Assembly: GCF_001536285.1 (NCBI RefSeq)
Contig: NZ_FAOZ01000033.1
Span: 1 to 64,000, forward strand
Direction of reading: 5' to 3'
Length of the DNA stretch: 64,000 bases
Origin: Parafrankia irregularis
GTDB taxonomy: Bacteria; Actinomycetota; Actinomycetes; Frankiales; Frankiaceae
Below the pieces are notes generated by a model. That model made no database searches and was not told where the DNA came from. It worked only from the letters and a program-made list of their open reading frames with translations. Below are positions 27,082 to 36,474 of this stretch, piece after piece; the stretch's first letter is position 1, and each line of letters opens with the position of its first letter. A program made the position numbers and the translations under genes.

Positions 27082-27948
27082 TCAGAGAACCCGGCCTGGT
27101 TCGCTCGTCCCGCCCGTCGGGAAATTCTCGATACCCAGGACGAGCAGCAGTTCGAGGCGTTCACGTGATTCGGTGTCCGCCGGGGTCAACACCAGCAGCA
27201 GCTGACCCTGGTCCGGGGTGACCAGGGTCTCGCAGTCCATCAGCAGACGGCCCACCCGCGGATGGTGCAGCGTCTTGCGGTCGGCGCGTCGGACCGCCAC
27301 CTCGTGCTCGGCCCAGCGCTGGCGGAAGTCGGCGCTGGCGGCCTGCAGCCGCTCGACGAGCCCGGTGACCTCCGGGTCGCCGGAGCGCCGCCCTGCGGTC
27401 GCGCGCAGGTCGGCAACGAGCTGTCTGGACTGGTGCTCGTGCTCCTCCGGTGAGTGGGCTTCGCGGGTGGTAGGACTGGTGAACCAGCGGTAGATCAGGT
27501 AGCGCTGGTCGCCCACGAAACCGCTGTAATCGCCGGTCAGGAGCAGACCGGCGCGGTTGTGGGCCAGGGTCTCGCCCAGGTCGGAAATCACCAGGGCCGG
27601 TGTGTCGCCGAGCAGGTCGAGCATGCGCACCAGGCCGGCGCGGGCCAGCCGGGCCCGGCTGGCGGCGGGAGGTGGCAGGTGCCCGGCCAGATGGAACAGA
27701 TGATCGCGCTCGTCGTCGGACAGTCGCAGCGCCCGGGCCAGCGCACCCAGCAGCTGGGTGGACGGCTGGCTGCTGCGGCCCTGCTCAAGGCGCACCACGT
27801 AGTCGACCGACATGCCAGCGAGCATGGCCACCTCCTCCCGGCGCAGGCCGGTGGTGCGCCGCCGCGGGCCGTCGGCCAGGCCCACCTCGGCCGGGCGGAT
27901 CGCCTCGCGGCGCCGCCGCAGGAAGTCGGCGAGTTCGTCACGTTGCAC
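27082..27948 (-). CDS. XRE-family regulator with MmyB-like ligand domain
   Basis: GTG at 27948 is chosen: it begins QRDELADFLRRRREAI, the usual start of the family, and leaves a 172-bp divergent promoter region; the frame is open further upstream. The product has 288 residues. HTH motifs TGLRREEVAMLAGMSVDYV and VRLEQGRSSQPS lead into an MmyB domain (PALVISDLGETLAHN ... KTLHHPRVGRLLMDCE). It probably controls the divergent aldo/keto reductase. Three GGTCGAC copies in the shared gap are candidate operator sites. Confidence 0.9.
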   Translation of the reverse strand: MQRDELADFLRRRREAIRPAEVGLADGPRRRTTGLRREEVAMLAGMSVDYVVRLEQGRSSQPSTQLLGALARALRLSDDERDHLFHLAGHLPPPAASRARLARAGLVRMLDLLGDTPALVISDLGETLAHNRAGLLLTGDYSGFVGDQRYLIYRWFTSPTTREAHSPEEHEHQSRQLVADLRATAGRRSGDPEVTGLVERLQAASADFRQRWAEHEVAVRRADRKTLHHPRVGRLLMDCETLVTPDQGQLLLVLTPADTESRERLELLLVLGIENFPTGGTSEPGRVL

Positions 27949-28062
27949 AACCGCATGCTTCCCCGGCAGAGCGAGTCGAGCCAGGGAGTGACGCTCCCAC
28001 GATGAACACTCCTCTCCCGGATCTGCCGAGGCAGCCGCAAGGTGGAGACGAGCGAAAGCCGC

Positions 28063-28083
28063 GGTCGACGGTCGACGGTCGAC
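28063..28083. promoter_or_regulatory. Three tandem GGTCGAC copies in a divergent promoter region
   Basis: GGTCGAC is repeated three times without spacing at 28063-28083. Each copy contains the palindrome GTCGAC. It lies 37 bp before the aldo/keto reductase start. An operator role is inferred from position only. Confidence 0.4.
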
Positions 28084-28120
28084 GACAGCTCGCGGCCGAC
28101 CGAGAGCGAAGGAGAGCACA

Positions 28121-29116
28121 TTGCAGACACGAACTCTCGGCAGCACCGGATCGTCCGTGGCCGCGCTGGGCCTGGGAGCGATGGGCATGTCGGGCGCCTA
28201 CGGGGCATCCGACCGGTCGGAGAGCATCGCCACGGTGCACGCCGCCCTGGACGCCGGCGTCACCCTGATCGACACCGGTGACTTCTACGGAATGGGCCAC
28301 AACGAGCTGCTGCTCGAGGAGGCACTGCGTGGCCGGGACCGCGACAGCTATGTGCTGAGCGTCAAGTTCGGCGGGCTGCGCGGGCCGGACGGCCGATTCC
28401 TCGGGCAGGACGGCCGTCCCGACGCGGTCCGGAACTTCCTGGCCTACTCGCTGACCAGGCTCGGCACCGACCACATCGACATCTACCGGCCGGCACGGCT
28501 GGACCCGGCCGTCCCGATCGAGGAGACCGTGGGCGCGATCAAGGAGATGATCGACGCCGGCTATGTGCGGCAGGTGGGCCTCTCCGAGGTCGACGCCGAG
28601 ACGATCCGCCGCGCGCACGCCGTCCATCCGATCGCCGATCTGCAGATCGAGTACTCGTTGGTGTCCCGGGCGGTGGAGGAGGAGGTCCTGCCCACGCTGC
28701 GGGAGCTGGGCATCGGCCTGACCGCGTACGGAGTTCTCGGCCGGGGCCTGATCTCCGGGCACTGGCGCGCCGGCCAGGTCGCCGGCCCCGGCGACTTCCG
28801 CGCCCACAGCCCGCGGTTCTCCAGCGGGAACGTGGAGCACAACCTCAACCTGGTGGAGGCGCTGCGGGAGGTCGCCACGGCGAAGGGCGCCACCGTCGCC
28901 CAGCTGGCCATCGCGTGGGTGGCGGCCCAGGGCGACGACATCGTGCCCCTGGTCGGAGCCCGGACCCGCGATCGGCTGGCCGAGGCCCTGCCCGCCCTCG
29001 ACCTGAACCTCACCGCCGACGACCTCGCCGAGATCGAGAAGGCCGTACCGGCCGGCTCGGCCCGCGGCGACCGGTACCCGAGCGTCCTCATGTCCTCCCT
29101 GGGCGTCGGAAACTGA
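28121..29116 (+). CDS. Aldo/keto reductase
   Basis: The protein has 331 residues with a TTG start at 28121, preceded by AAGGAGAG. The AKR barrel is clear: GLGAMGMSGAYG, DTGDFYGMGHNE with catalytic Asp and Tyr, VLSVKFGG with Lys, and VRQVGLSEV. The position of the usual catalytic His reads IDIYRPARLDP, so the His of the tetrad is replaced, which I believe is seen in one subgroup of the family. It is an NADPH-dependent carbonyl reductase with unknown substrate, divergent from an MmyB-type regulator. Confidence 0.93.
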   Translation: MQTRTLGSTGSSVAALGLGAMGMSGAYGASDRSESIATVHAALDAGVTLIDTGDFYGMGHNELLLEEALRGRDRDSYVLSVKFGGLRGPDGRFLGQDGRPDAVRNFLAYSLTRLGTDHIDIYRPARLDPAVPIEETVGAIKEMIDAGYVRQVGLSEVDAETIRRAHAVHPIADLQIEYSLVSRAVEEEVLPTLRELGIGLTAYGVLGRGLISGHWRAGQVAGPGDFRAHSPRFSSGNVEHNLNLVEALREVATAKGATVAQLAIAWVAAQGDDIVPLVGARTRDRLAEALPALDLNLTADDLAEIEKAVPAGSARGDRYPSVLMSSLGVGN

Positions 29117-29119
29117 CTC

Positions 29120-29139
29120 GCCGGGCCCGTGGGCCCGGC
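29120..29139. terminator. Short GC hairpin between convergent genes
   Basis: GCCGGGCCC (29120-29128) and GGGCCCGGC (29131-29139) are fully complementary; outer pairs would leave a loop of about 4 nt. It lies between the converging reductase and formyltransferase genes. Confidence 0.5.
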
Positions 29140-29186
29140 TCAGGCCGGGCCGCGTACGTGCCGATGTGCCACCAGGTTTCGGGTGG

Positions 29187-29819
29187 TCACGGCCGCTGTC
29201 TCGCGACGCCGCCTGATCCGTGGCGGCCGATCGCGCGCAGGGCGAGATCCTGAACGACCGCGGGAAGAAGGATGTGTTCGGCCGAAAGAACCCTCGCGGA
29301 GAGGCTTTCAACGGTGTCGTCCGGCCGGACGGCAAGTTCTTTTTGCGCGATGACAGGACCTTCGTCGTACTCTGCCGTGACGATGTGGATCGAAGGGCCG
29401 GTTATGTGATCGCCGGAAGCCAGTACGGCTTCATGCACGGTGTTGCCGTACATGCCTCTCCCGCCGTGCCGTGGCAGCAGGGAAGGATGTATGTTGATGA
29501 TTCTGCCGTCGAAGGATTTCAGCGTTTTTGGGCCGATCTTCTTCATATAGCCCGCCGTGACGATCAGGTCGATGTGATGTGCGTTCAGGAGCACCCGTAC
29601 AGCCGTGTCAAGCTGGTCGGGATCGGGATGCGTGGCTCCTGACATGTGCGCGGCTGGTATGGCATGGGTATGGGCATAGGCGAGCGCGCCAGATCCTCTG
29701 TTGTTACTCAGGACCAGTGACAGGTGGAACGCCGCATCCGGCCCCAGCGAGGCCTGGTGCAGTGCCTGCAGATTGGTCCCGGTATGCGAGGCGAACACCG
29801 CCACCCGGAAGTCAGCCAT
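29187..29819 (-). CDS. PurN-like formyltransferase
   Basis: The protein has 210 residues. Formyl transferase signatures are visible: FASHTGTNLQALHQA, the phosphate-binding SNNRGSGALAYA, DLIVTAGYMKKIG, the catalytic-site NIHPSLLPRHGG, VHEAVLASGDHITGPSIHIV, YDEGPVIAQ and RVLSAEHILLP. PurN uses 10-formyl-tetrahydrofolate on glycinamide ribonucleotide in purine synthesis. No purH partner lies nearby, so it may be a second copy or act in a special pathway. I therefore give no gene symbol. Confidence 0.88.
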   Translation of the reverse strand: MADFRVAVFASHTGTNLQALHQASLGPDAAFHLSLVLSNNRGSGALAYAHTHAIPAAHMSGATHPDPDQLDTAVRVLLNAHHIDLIVTAGYMKKIGPKTLKSFDGRIINIHPSLLPRHGGRGMYGNTVHEAVLASGDHITGPSIHIVTAEYDEGPVIAQKELAVRPDDTVESLSARVLSAEHILLPAVVQDLALRAIGRHGSGGVARQRP

Positions 29820-29936
29820 GCGCGGAACCTTGGAGCATCGGTCGTGGCCTCGGGTTCAGGGGGGCGTCGGGGTGAATCATGGGATTCGACACGCGCAGAT
29901 TCTATGGGCGTTCTGCGGCGGGGGTGCGATGTTAGG

Positions 29937-31223
29937 TCAGGAGCGCGGTGTCCCGCACGGGGCCTGATCGGCTGCGGTTGTGAGCGCGGCCGCCGCGGTC
30001 GGTGGGGCGGGATAGATGGTGCTGGCCATCGTGACGGTACGGGCGGTGTCCTCGTTCCAGAACGCCATTGCCTGGTATCCGAAGATGGCGCCGCTGTGGC
30101 CCCAGTTCACTCCGCAGCGGTCGGAGACCCGTTCGATCCCGAGGCCATAGCGAAAGCCCGGGTCGGCGGCATCCTCCACGGTGGTGGTCTTCATCTGCCG
30201 GAGCATCCGGGCGTTGAGCAGTTCACCGTCCATCAGCGCCTGATAGAAGCGTGACACGTCCTTGACGGTGGAGACGATGGCACCGGCTGCCCAGGCATGC
30301 GAGGGATTGAGCCCGGTCACATCGAACGGCCCACCATCGGCCGCGGGAATGAGGTCCGGCGGGACGTATCCGCGGGCGTGATAGCCGGGAATGTTCCCGG
30401 TGGCGGCGGGGAACGAGGTGTCAGCCAGACTTAGCGGCCGGAAGATCCGCCGGTCGAGCTCCTCGCCCAGCGAATGGTGGGTGACGGCCTGGATGAGCAG
30501 GCCGGCGACGATGTAGTTGGTGTTGGAGTACGCCCAGGCGGTACCGGGCGTGAACGAGCTCGGGTGGGTTTCGGCGATGGCCACGAGGTCCGCAGGGTCG
30601 AAGAACCGGTTCGCGGTGATGCCGGCCAGCAGCTTCGGGTCGGCGGTGTAGTCGAACAGGCCGCTGGTGTGGTTGAGCAGCTGCCGAACGGTGATCGTGC
30701 TCCCGTCGCGCAGCAGGCCCGGCAGCCAGCGTTTCACGGGCCGGTCGAGGGCGAGGCGGCCCTCGCCGACGAGCTCGAGTGCCACGGTGGCGACGAACGT
30801 CTTCGTGATGCTGCCGATCCGTACCTTGGCCTGCGGTCGCAAAGCGGCACCCGTGGCCAGGTCCGTGACACCCGCGGCGACCTGGCGGATCCGGTCGTGG
30901 TCCTGCACCCGGATCATGACACCGGGAACGCCTGCGGCGGTGACGTCGCTCAGCAGTGTGTGCAGGTCAGGGCTGATGCTCGACGATGCGGCCGGCTCGG
31001 AAGCCCGCTGCGTCGAAACCCCCTGCGCCGCGGTGCCGGCCGGCGTTGGTGCGGAGCCGGCCGGCGCTGGTGCGGTGCCGGCGAGAGCGGGTGCGGTGCC
31101 CGCGAGCGGCGGCGAGATGACAACCGCGATCAGGAGGACCGCCACGGCCGGGAGAATCGTGCTGATGCGGCGACAGGGCGAGGCGGTTCTCAGGCGCGCC
31201 GCCCCCGTCGGCCCGGGCCTCAC
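29937..31223 (-). CDS. Secreted beta-lactamase-family serine hydrolase
   Basis: The GTG at 31223 overlaps the preceding stop codon (GTGA), so translation is coupled. The product has 428 residues. A signal or anchor segment (ILPAVAVLLIAVVISPPLAG) is followed by repeated APALAGTAPAPAG-like residues and a class-C-type fold: SITK (Ser/Lys pair), YSN, and HSG in WGHSGAIFGYQ. The family includes D,D-peptidases and esterases. It is the last gene of a PadR-membrane protein-hydrolase operon. Confidence 0.92.
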   Translation of the reverse strand: MRPGPTGAARLRTASPCRRISTILPAVAVLLIAVVISPPLAGTAPALAGTAPAPAGSAPTPAGTAAQGVSTQRASEPAASSSISPDLHTLLSDVTAAGVPGVMIRVQDHDRIRQVAAGVTDLATGAALRPQAKVRIGSITKTFVATVALELVGEGRLALDRPVKRWLPGLLRDGSTITVRQLLNHTSGLFDYTADPKLLAGITANRFFDPADLVAIAETHPSSFTPGTAWAYSNTNYIVAGLLIQAVTHHSLGEELDRRIFRPLSLADTSFPAATGNIPGYHARGYVPPDLIPAADGGPFDVTGLNPSHAWAAGAIVSTVKDVSRFYQALMDGELLNARMLRQMKTTTVEDAADPGFRYGLGIERVSDRCGVNWGHSGAIFGYQAMAFWNEDTARTVTMASTIYPAPPTAAAALTTAADQAPCGTPRS

Positions 31224-31807
31224 GCGTGACCGCCGGTCTTCTGCTCGTCGGTGACAACCGGCCGGGTCTGGTACCGCCGCCAGGCGATCGTCAGCCGCCA
31301 CAGCCGCCCGGTGACGAATGCCCCGCCGAGCATGAGCACGTAGACCAGCGGTGTCCAGGCACCGCCAACGGATGTGTGTGTGCCGTCGAGATAGGTGAAT
31401 GTCTCGTCGCTGATCAGGTAGGGGACCCCGGTCCAGCGAAAGGTGCCGGTGGCCTGCGGGTCGCTCGCGGTGATCCCGGCGTCGAAGGCGACTCTTCCGA
31501 CGTGCGTCAGCAGGGTCATCACCACCTCGACGAGGAGGATGGTGAGCGCCGCGGCTCCCCAGGACGGCCGCCGGGTGAGCTCGCCGTATTCGGCGGCGAG
31601 ATAACCGGCCGCGAGGACCCGCAGATCACCGAGCTGACGCACGGCCTGCCGGGCGCCGACATCCTCGGCGGCGGCCCACAGGTTGTCGCGCAGCTCCCGC
31701 CGCTTGGCGATCCGGGATCTGCGTGGCAGGTCCTGCAGGCGGGCGTCGAGCGTCCACACGGCGCGTTCGATGCGCAACCGGTCGAGAGTTCCCCGTGAGG
31801 TGGCCAT
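31220..31807 (-). CDS. Membrane protein with permease-prefix-like N-terminus
   Basis: The protein has 195 residues. The N-terminal ~70 residues are helical and charged (SRIAKRRELRDNLWAAAEDVG), like the short domains next to PadR genes (HAAS/DUF1700-like). Two TM helices follow (AALTILLVEVVMTLL, LVYVLMLGGAFVTG). The gene lies immediately after padR and before the serine hydrolase. Partner membrane proteins in such operons are thought to transduce signals or affect the envelope; that is family knowledge applied by position. Confidence 0.8.
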   Translation of the reverse strand: MATSRGTLDRLRIERAVWTLDARLQDLPRRSRIAKRRELRDNLWAAAEDVGARQAVRQLGDLRVLAAGYLAAEYGELTRRPSWGAAALTILLVEVVMTLLTHVGRVAFDAGITASDPQATGTFRWTGVPYLISDETFTYLDGTHTSVGGAWTPLVYVLMLGGAFVTGRLWRLTIAWRRYQTRPVVTDEQKTGGHA

Positions 31808-31808
31808 G

Positions 31809-32171
31809 TCAGGTGTCCTCCGTCGAGGTGGGTGGGTCGGGGAGGGGGCGGACGAGCGTGGGGTGGACCACCGCGGCCAGCGACAGCCAGCTCGCGGTGC
31901 CTTCTGCCAGGGCCTCGGTGCCGGCCGCGGTCGGCCGGTAGTACTTGCGGGCCGGGCCGGATCGGGACGCGACCAGCCGCGCCTCCACCCGGCCCTCGCG
32001 TTCCAGGCGGGCCAGCGCCGGATACACGCTGCCCTCGGTGATGTCCGTCAGGCCGAGCTGCCGCAGCCGCTGAACGACCTCGTAGCCGTACGACTCACGC
32101 TCGGCGAGGAGCCGAAGCAACAGCAGTGACAGGACGCCCTTGAGGAGTTGGGGATCATGCGTCGGCGCCAT
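31809..32171 (-). CDS. PadR-family transcriptional regulator
   Basis: The protein has 120 residues. The winged-helix motif KGVLSLLLLRLLAERESYGYEVVQRL, EGSVYPALARLEREG and ARKYYRPTAAG identify PadR. The stop codon is 1 nt before the next start. The promoter (32178-32206) places the transcription start at or beside the ATG, so the mRNA is probably leaderless. PadR proteins usually repress their own operon in response to a ligand. Confidence 0.92.
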   Translation of the reverse strand: MAPTHDPQLLKGVLSLLLLRLLAERESYGYEVVQRLRQLGLTDITEGSVYPALARLEREGRVEARLVASRSGPARKYYRPTAAGTEALAEGTASWLSLAAVVHPTLVRPLPDPPTSTEDT

Positions 32172-32177
32172 GGATGC

Positions 32178-32206
32178 AAGCTAAGCCTGGTACTCGGCAT
32201 CGTCAA
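32178..32206 (-). promoter_or_regulatory. Sigma-70-type promoter of the padR operon, probably leaderless
   Basis: On the minus strand TTGACG (32206-32201) and TAGCTT (32183-32178) are separated by 17 bp. The expected transcription start falls at or next to the ATG (32171). Upstream, TGCCTACTAC lies next to the -35 box and could be part of the operator. Confidence 0.6.
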
Positions 32207-32280
32207 GTAGTAGGCATTGGCGAGTGCGCTGTCGAGGACCGGACACCCGCCGACCGTTCAGTGCGGTGGTGGCGGGCAGC

Positions 32281-33006
32281 ATGTCAAAGGTGGCGCGTGA
32301 CGAGACGGGTGCGGAGATGGCCGATGGTCAGCTGGTCGCGGCGGTGCGAGCGGCGCTCGCCGGCGCCGCCGACCCGGCGAGGGCACCGGCCATGCGGGCG
32401 TACATGAAGTCGGAGATGCTGTTCCGCGGCGTGCCGAAGCCCGTCCGGGAACGAGCGCTGCGTCCCGTCCTGGCCGAGCGGACCCTGCCCAGCCAGTCAA
32501 GCTGGCGGGCGACCGTCCGGGCGCTGTGGCGGGAGGCGGAGTACCGCGAGGAGCGGTACGCGGCGATCGACCTGACCGGTCACCGTGCCTATCGCGCCTA
32601 CCAGCGCGCGGACACGCTGGACCTCTACGAAGAGATGATCACGACTGGTGCCTGGTGGGACTACGTCGACGAGATCGCCTCCCGCCGGGTCGGCCCGCTG
32701 CTCGCCGCGGACCCCGCCGCGATCCGCCCGGTGATGCTGCGATGGAGCCGTGACGGCGACCTGTGGCGGCGCCGGACGTCGATCATCTGCCAGCTGTCCT
32801 TCAAGGCCGCGACCGATCTGGACCTGCTGTATGCCTGCATCGACGCCAACCTCGACGACCGGGACTTCTTCATCCGCAAGGCCATCGGATGGGCGCTGCG
32901 CCGGTACGCCTGGACGAACCCGACCGAGGTCCGCCGCTTCGTCACCGCCCGCGGGGACGCCCTGTCACCTCTCTCACGCCGCGAGGCACTGAAGAACATC
33001 GGCTGA
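32281..33006 (+). CDS. AlkD-like DNA alkylation repair protein
   Basis: The product has 241 residues from ATG 32281; ATG 32317 is possible. The HEAT-like repeats of the AlkD family are visible: MRAYMKSEMLFRGVPKPVRE, LWREAEYREERYAAIDL, ITTGAWWDYVDEIASRRVG, WRRRTSIICQLSFKAATDL, DFFIRKAIGWALRRYAW and PLSRREALKNIG. The family excises alkylated bases from DNA. It is divergent from the padR operon. Confidence 0.92.
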   Translation: MSKVARDETGAEMADGQLVAAVRAALAGAADPARAPAMRAYMKSEMLFRGVPKPVRERALRPVLAERTLPSQSSWRATVRALWREAEYREERYAAIDLTGHRAYRAYQRADTLDLYEEMITTGAWWDYVDEIASRRVGPLLAADPAAIRPVMLRWSRDGDLWRRRTSIICQLSFKAATDLDLLYACIDANLDDRDFFIRKAIGWALRRYAWTNPTEVRRFVTARGDALSPLSRREALKNIG

Positions 33007-33023
33007 AACTCATCCGCCTGACA

Positions 33024-33542
33024 TCAGCCGCCCCAGGACTTCAGCCTCGCCGGTTCGCGTCGGGTGAGTTCCCGAGGCCACAGCCGGACGCGCCATTCGT
33101 CACCCGGCGTGGTTGAGCCCGGCCAGCCGCGCTGCACGAATCCGCGGCCGGTGATGAGTGCTGTGTACCGGCCCGGGGCTACCTCCAGACGGAGATTCTG
33201 CACTGTCGTCGCAGACTCGTAAAAAAGTCCGAACGCATCGACGTCGATCGAAGCGGCAAACGCCTCCTGCCAAAGACCGAGGTCGTCCGGCGGTTGCGCC
33301 GTCCACTGTTCTACTCGTAGCGACATCGCGAAGTTGTTCTGGTGCGGTGAGAGAATGATCAGCAGAGACCCGTCCTGCGCGATTCCGTCGTTGCTGATCG
33401 CACGGTTGACGACCTCCGAGTAGTCGATCTCGTCGCTGGCACCGGAGTACAGATAGAACTGTCCGTAGTCGTAGACCGCCTTCGCTGCCTGGACATGCTC
33501 GCATATCGGATCAGGTGCCTCGGCCATGCCGGTGCTTCCCAT
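33024..33542 (-). CDS. Hypothetical soluble protein
   Basis: The protein has 172 residues with no signal peptide or TM segment. It has a mixed strand/helix profile (QFYLYSGASDEIDYSEVVN, LLIILSPHQNNFAMSLRVE, YTALITGRGFVQRGW) reminiscent of small immunity-type proteins, but I recognise no family. It converges with the AlkD-like gene with 17 bp between the stop codons. Confidence 0.65.
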   Translation of the reverse strand: MGSTGMAEAPDPICEHVQAAKAVYDYGQFYLYSGASDEIDYSEVVNRAISNDGIAQDGSLLIILSPHQNNFAMSLRVEQWTAQPPDDLGLWQEAFAASIDVDAFGLFYESATTVQNLRLEVAPGRYTALITGRGFVQRGWPGSTTPGDEWRVRLWPRELTRREPARLKSWGG

Positions 33543-35105
<1,563 letters not shown>

Positions 35106-35118
35106 CGGAAAGCCGGGA

Positions 35119-35178
35119 CCGGCGACTCGCAGGGACGCCCGGCGACTGGCAGGAACGACCGGCGACTCGCAGGGACGA
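35119..35178 (+). repeat. 20-bp tandem repeat between hppD and hmgA, three copies
   Basis: Units CCGGCGACTCGCAGGGACGN at 35119, 35139 and 35159 differ by only a few bases, and a partial fourth begins at 35179. They form most of the intergenic spacer. Confidence 0.85.
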
Positions 35179-35208
35179 CCGGCGGCGATGAGGCAGGAAG
35201 GTGTCCCG

Positions 35209-36444
35209 ATGGCCTACTACCGGCAGGTGGGCGACATCCCGCCGAAGCGGCACACCCAGTTCCGCCGGCCCGACGGAGGCCTGTACCGCGAGGAGCTCGT
35301 CGGCACGGAGGGGTTCTCGGCCGACTCGTCGTTGCTCTACCACCGCTTCGTCCCGTCGGCGATCGCCGACGCCCGAGCGTGGGAGCTGCCGGACCAGGCT
35401 CTGGTCGCGAACAGCCCGCTGCGGCCCCGGCACCTGAGGCTGCCGGAGCTCTTTCCCGGCGAGGAGCACAAGGCGGTCGACGCGGTCACCGGGCGGCGGC
35501 TGCTGCTGGGGAACGGCGACGTCCGCATCTCGTATGTGGTGGCCGCGCTGCCGTCGCCCTACTACCGCGACGCGGTGGGGGACGAGTGCGCCTTCGTCGA
35601 GGGCGGCGGCGCCACGGTGGAGACGTCGTTCGGCGCCCTGGAGGTGGGGCACGGCGACCTCGTCGTGCTGCCCCGCGGCGTGATCCACCGGTGGGTGCCC
35701 ACCGGGCCGGACCCGCTGCGCCTGTACGTGGTCGAGGCGTCCAGCCACATCGTGCCGCCGAGCCGCTACCTCACCCGGTACGGGCAGTTCCTGGAGCAGG
35801 CGCCGTACTGCGAGCGCGACCTGCGGGCGCCGGCCGAACCGATGCTCGCCGACGGCAAGGACGTCGAGGTCCACGTCCGGCACCGGGCCGGCGGGCCGGA
35901 GGGGCTGGCGGGCACGGTGCACGTGTTCCCCGAGCACCCCTTCGACGTCGTCGGCTGGGATGGATGCCTGTACCCGTTCGCCTTCAACGTCGCCGACTTC
36001 GAACCGATCACCGGGCGGGTGCACCAGCCACCGCCGGTGCACCAGGTCTTCGCCGGTCGGGACTTCGTGATCTGCGCGTTCGTGCCGCGCAAGGTGGACT
36101 ACCACCCGCGGGCGGTCCCCGTGCCGTACTACCACTCCAACGTCGACTCGGACGAGGTGATGTTCTACGTCGCCGGGGACTACGAGGCCCGCCGGGGGTC
36201 GGGGATCGGCCGGGGCTCGGTCTCGCTGCATCCCGGCGGCCACACCCACGGTCCGCAGCCCGGCGCGGTCGAGCGTTCTCTCGGCGCCGAGTTCTTCGAC
36301 GAGCTCGCGATCATGGTGGACACGTTCCGTCCGCTCGGCCTGGGGGAGGGGGCGCTGGCCGTCGACGACCCGGGCTACGCCTGGACCTGGGCGGGGGCGG
36401 AAGGCACGACGAGCCCGGCCTCGGCCTTTCCCGGTGCCGGATGA
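35209..36444 (+). CDS. hmgA: Homogentisate 1,2-dioxygenase
   Basis: ATG at 35209 follows GGAAGG; an earlier in-frame ATG at 35188 is less likely. The product has 411 residues, with the family's YYRQVGDIPPKRHTQFR start. The iron ligands lie in YYHSNVDSDEVMFY (His and Glu) and HTHGPQPG (second His). The enzyme opens the ring of homogentisate to maleylacetoacetate. It follows hppD across a 20-bp tandem repeat and ends in a 17-bp repeat that runs into the fahA start. Confidence 0.95.
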   Translation: MAYYRQVGDIPPKRHTQFRRPDGGLYREELVGTEGFSADSSLLYHRFVPSAIADARAWELPDQALVANSPLRPRHLRLPELFPGEEHKAVDAVTGRRLLLGNGDVRISYVVAALPSPYYRDAVGDECAFVEGGGATVETSFGALEVGHGDLVVLPRGVIHRWVPTGPDPLRLYVVEASSHIVPPSRYLTRYGQFLEQAPYCERDLRAPAEPMLADGKDVEVHVRHRAGGPEGLAGTVHVFPEHPFDVVGWDGCLYPFAFNVADFEPITGRVHQPPPVHQVFAGRDFVICAFVPRKVDYHPRAVPVPYYHSNVDSDEVMFYVAGDYEARRGSGIGRGSVSLHPGGHTHGPQPGAVERSLGAEFFDELAIMVDTFRPLGLGEGALAVDDPGYAWTWAGAEGTTSPASAFPGAG

Positions 36445-36474
36445 GCGTGTGCGCGTGATGAGCGTGTGCGCGTG
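36441..36474 (+). repeat. 17-bp tandem repeat at the hmgA-fahA junction
   Basis: ATGAGCGTGTGCGCGTG occurs at 36441-36457 and 36458-36474, and the fahA ATG (36475) follows at once with similar bases (ATGAGCGGGAGC). The first copy contains the hmgA stop codon, so the repeat looks like duplication of the start region. Confidence 0.85.
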
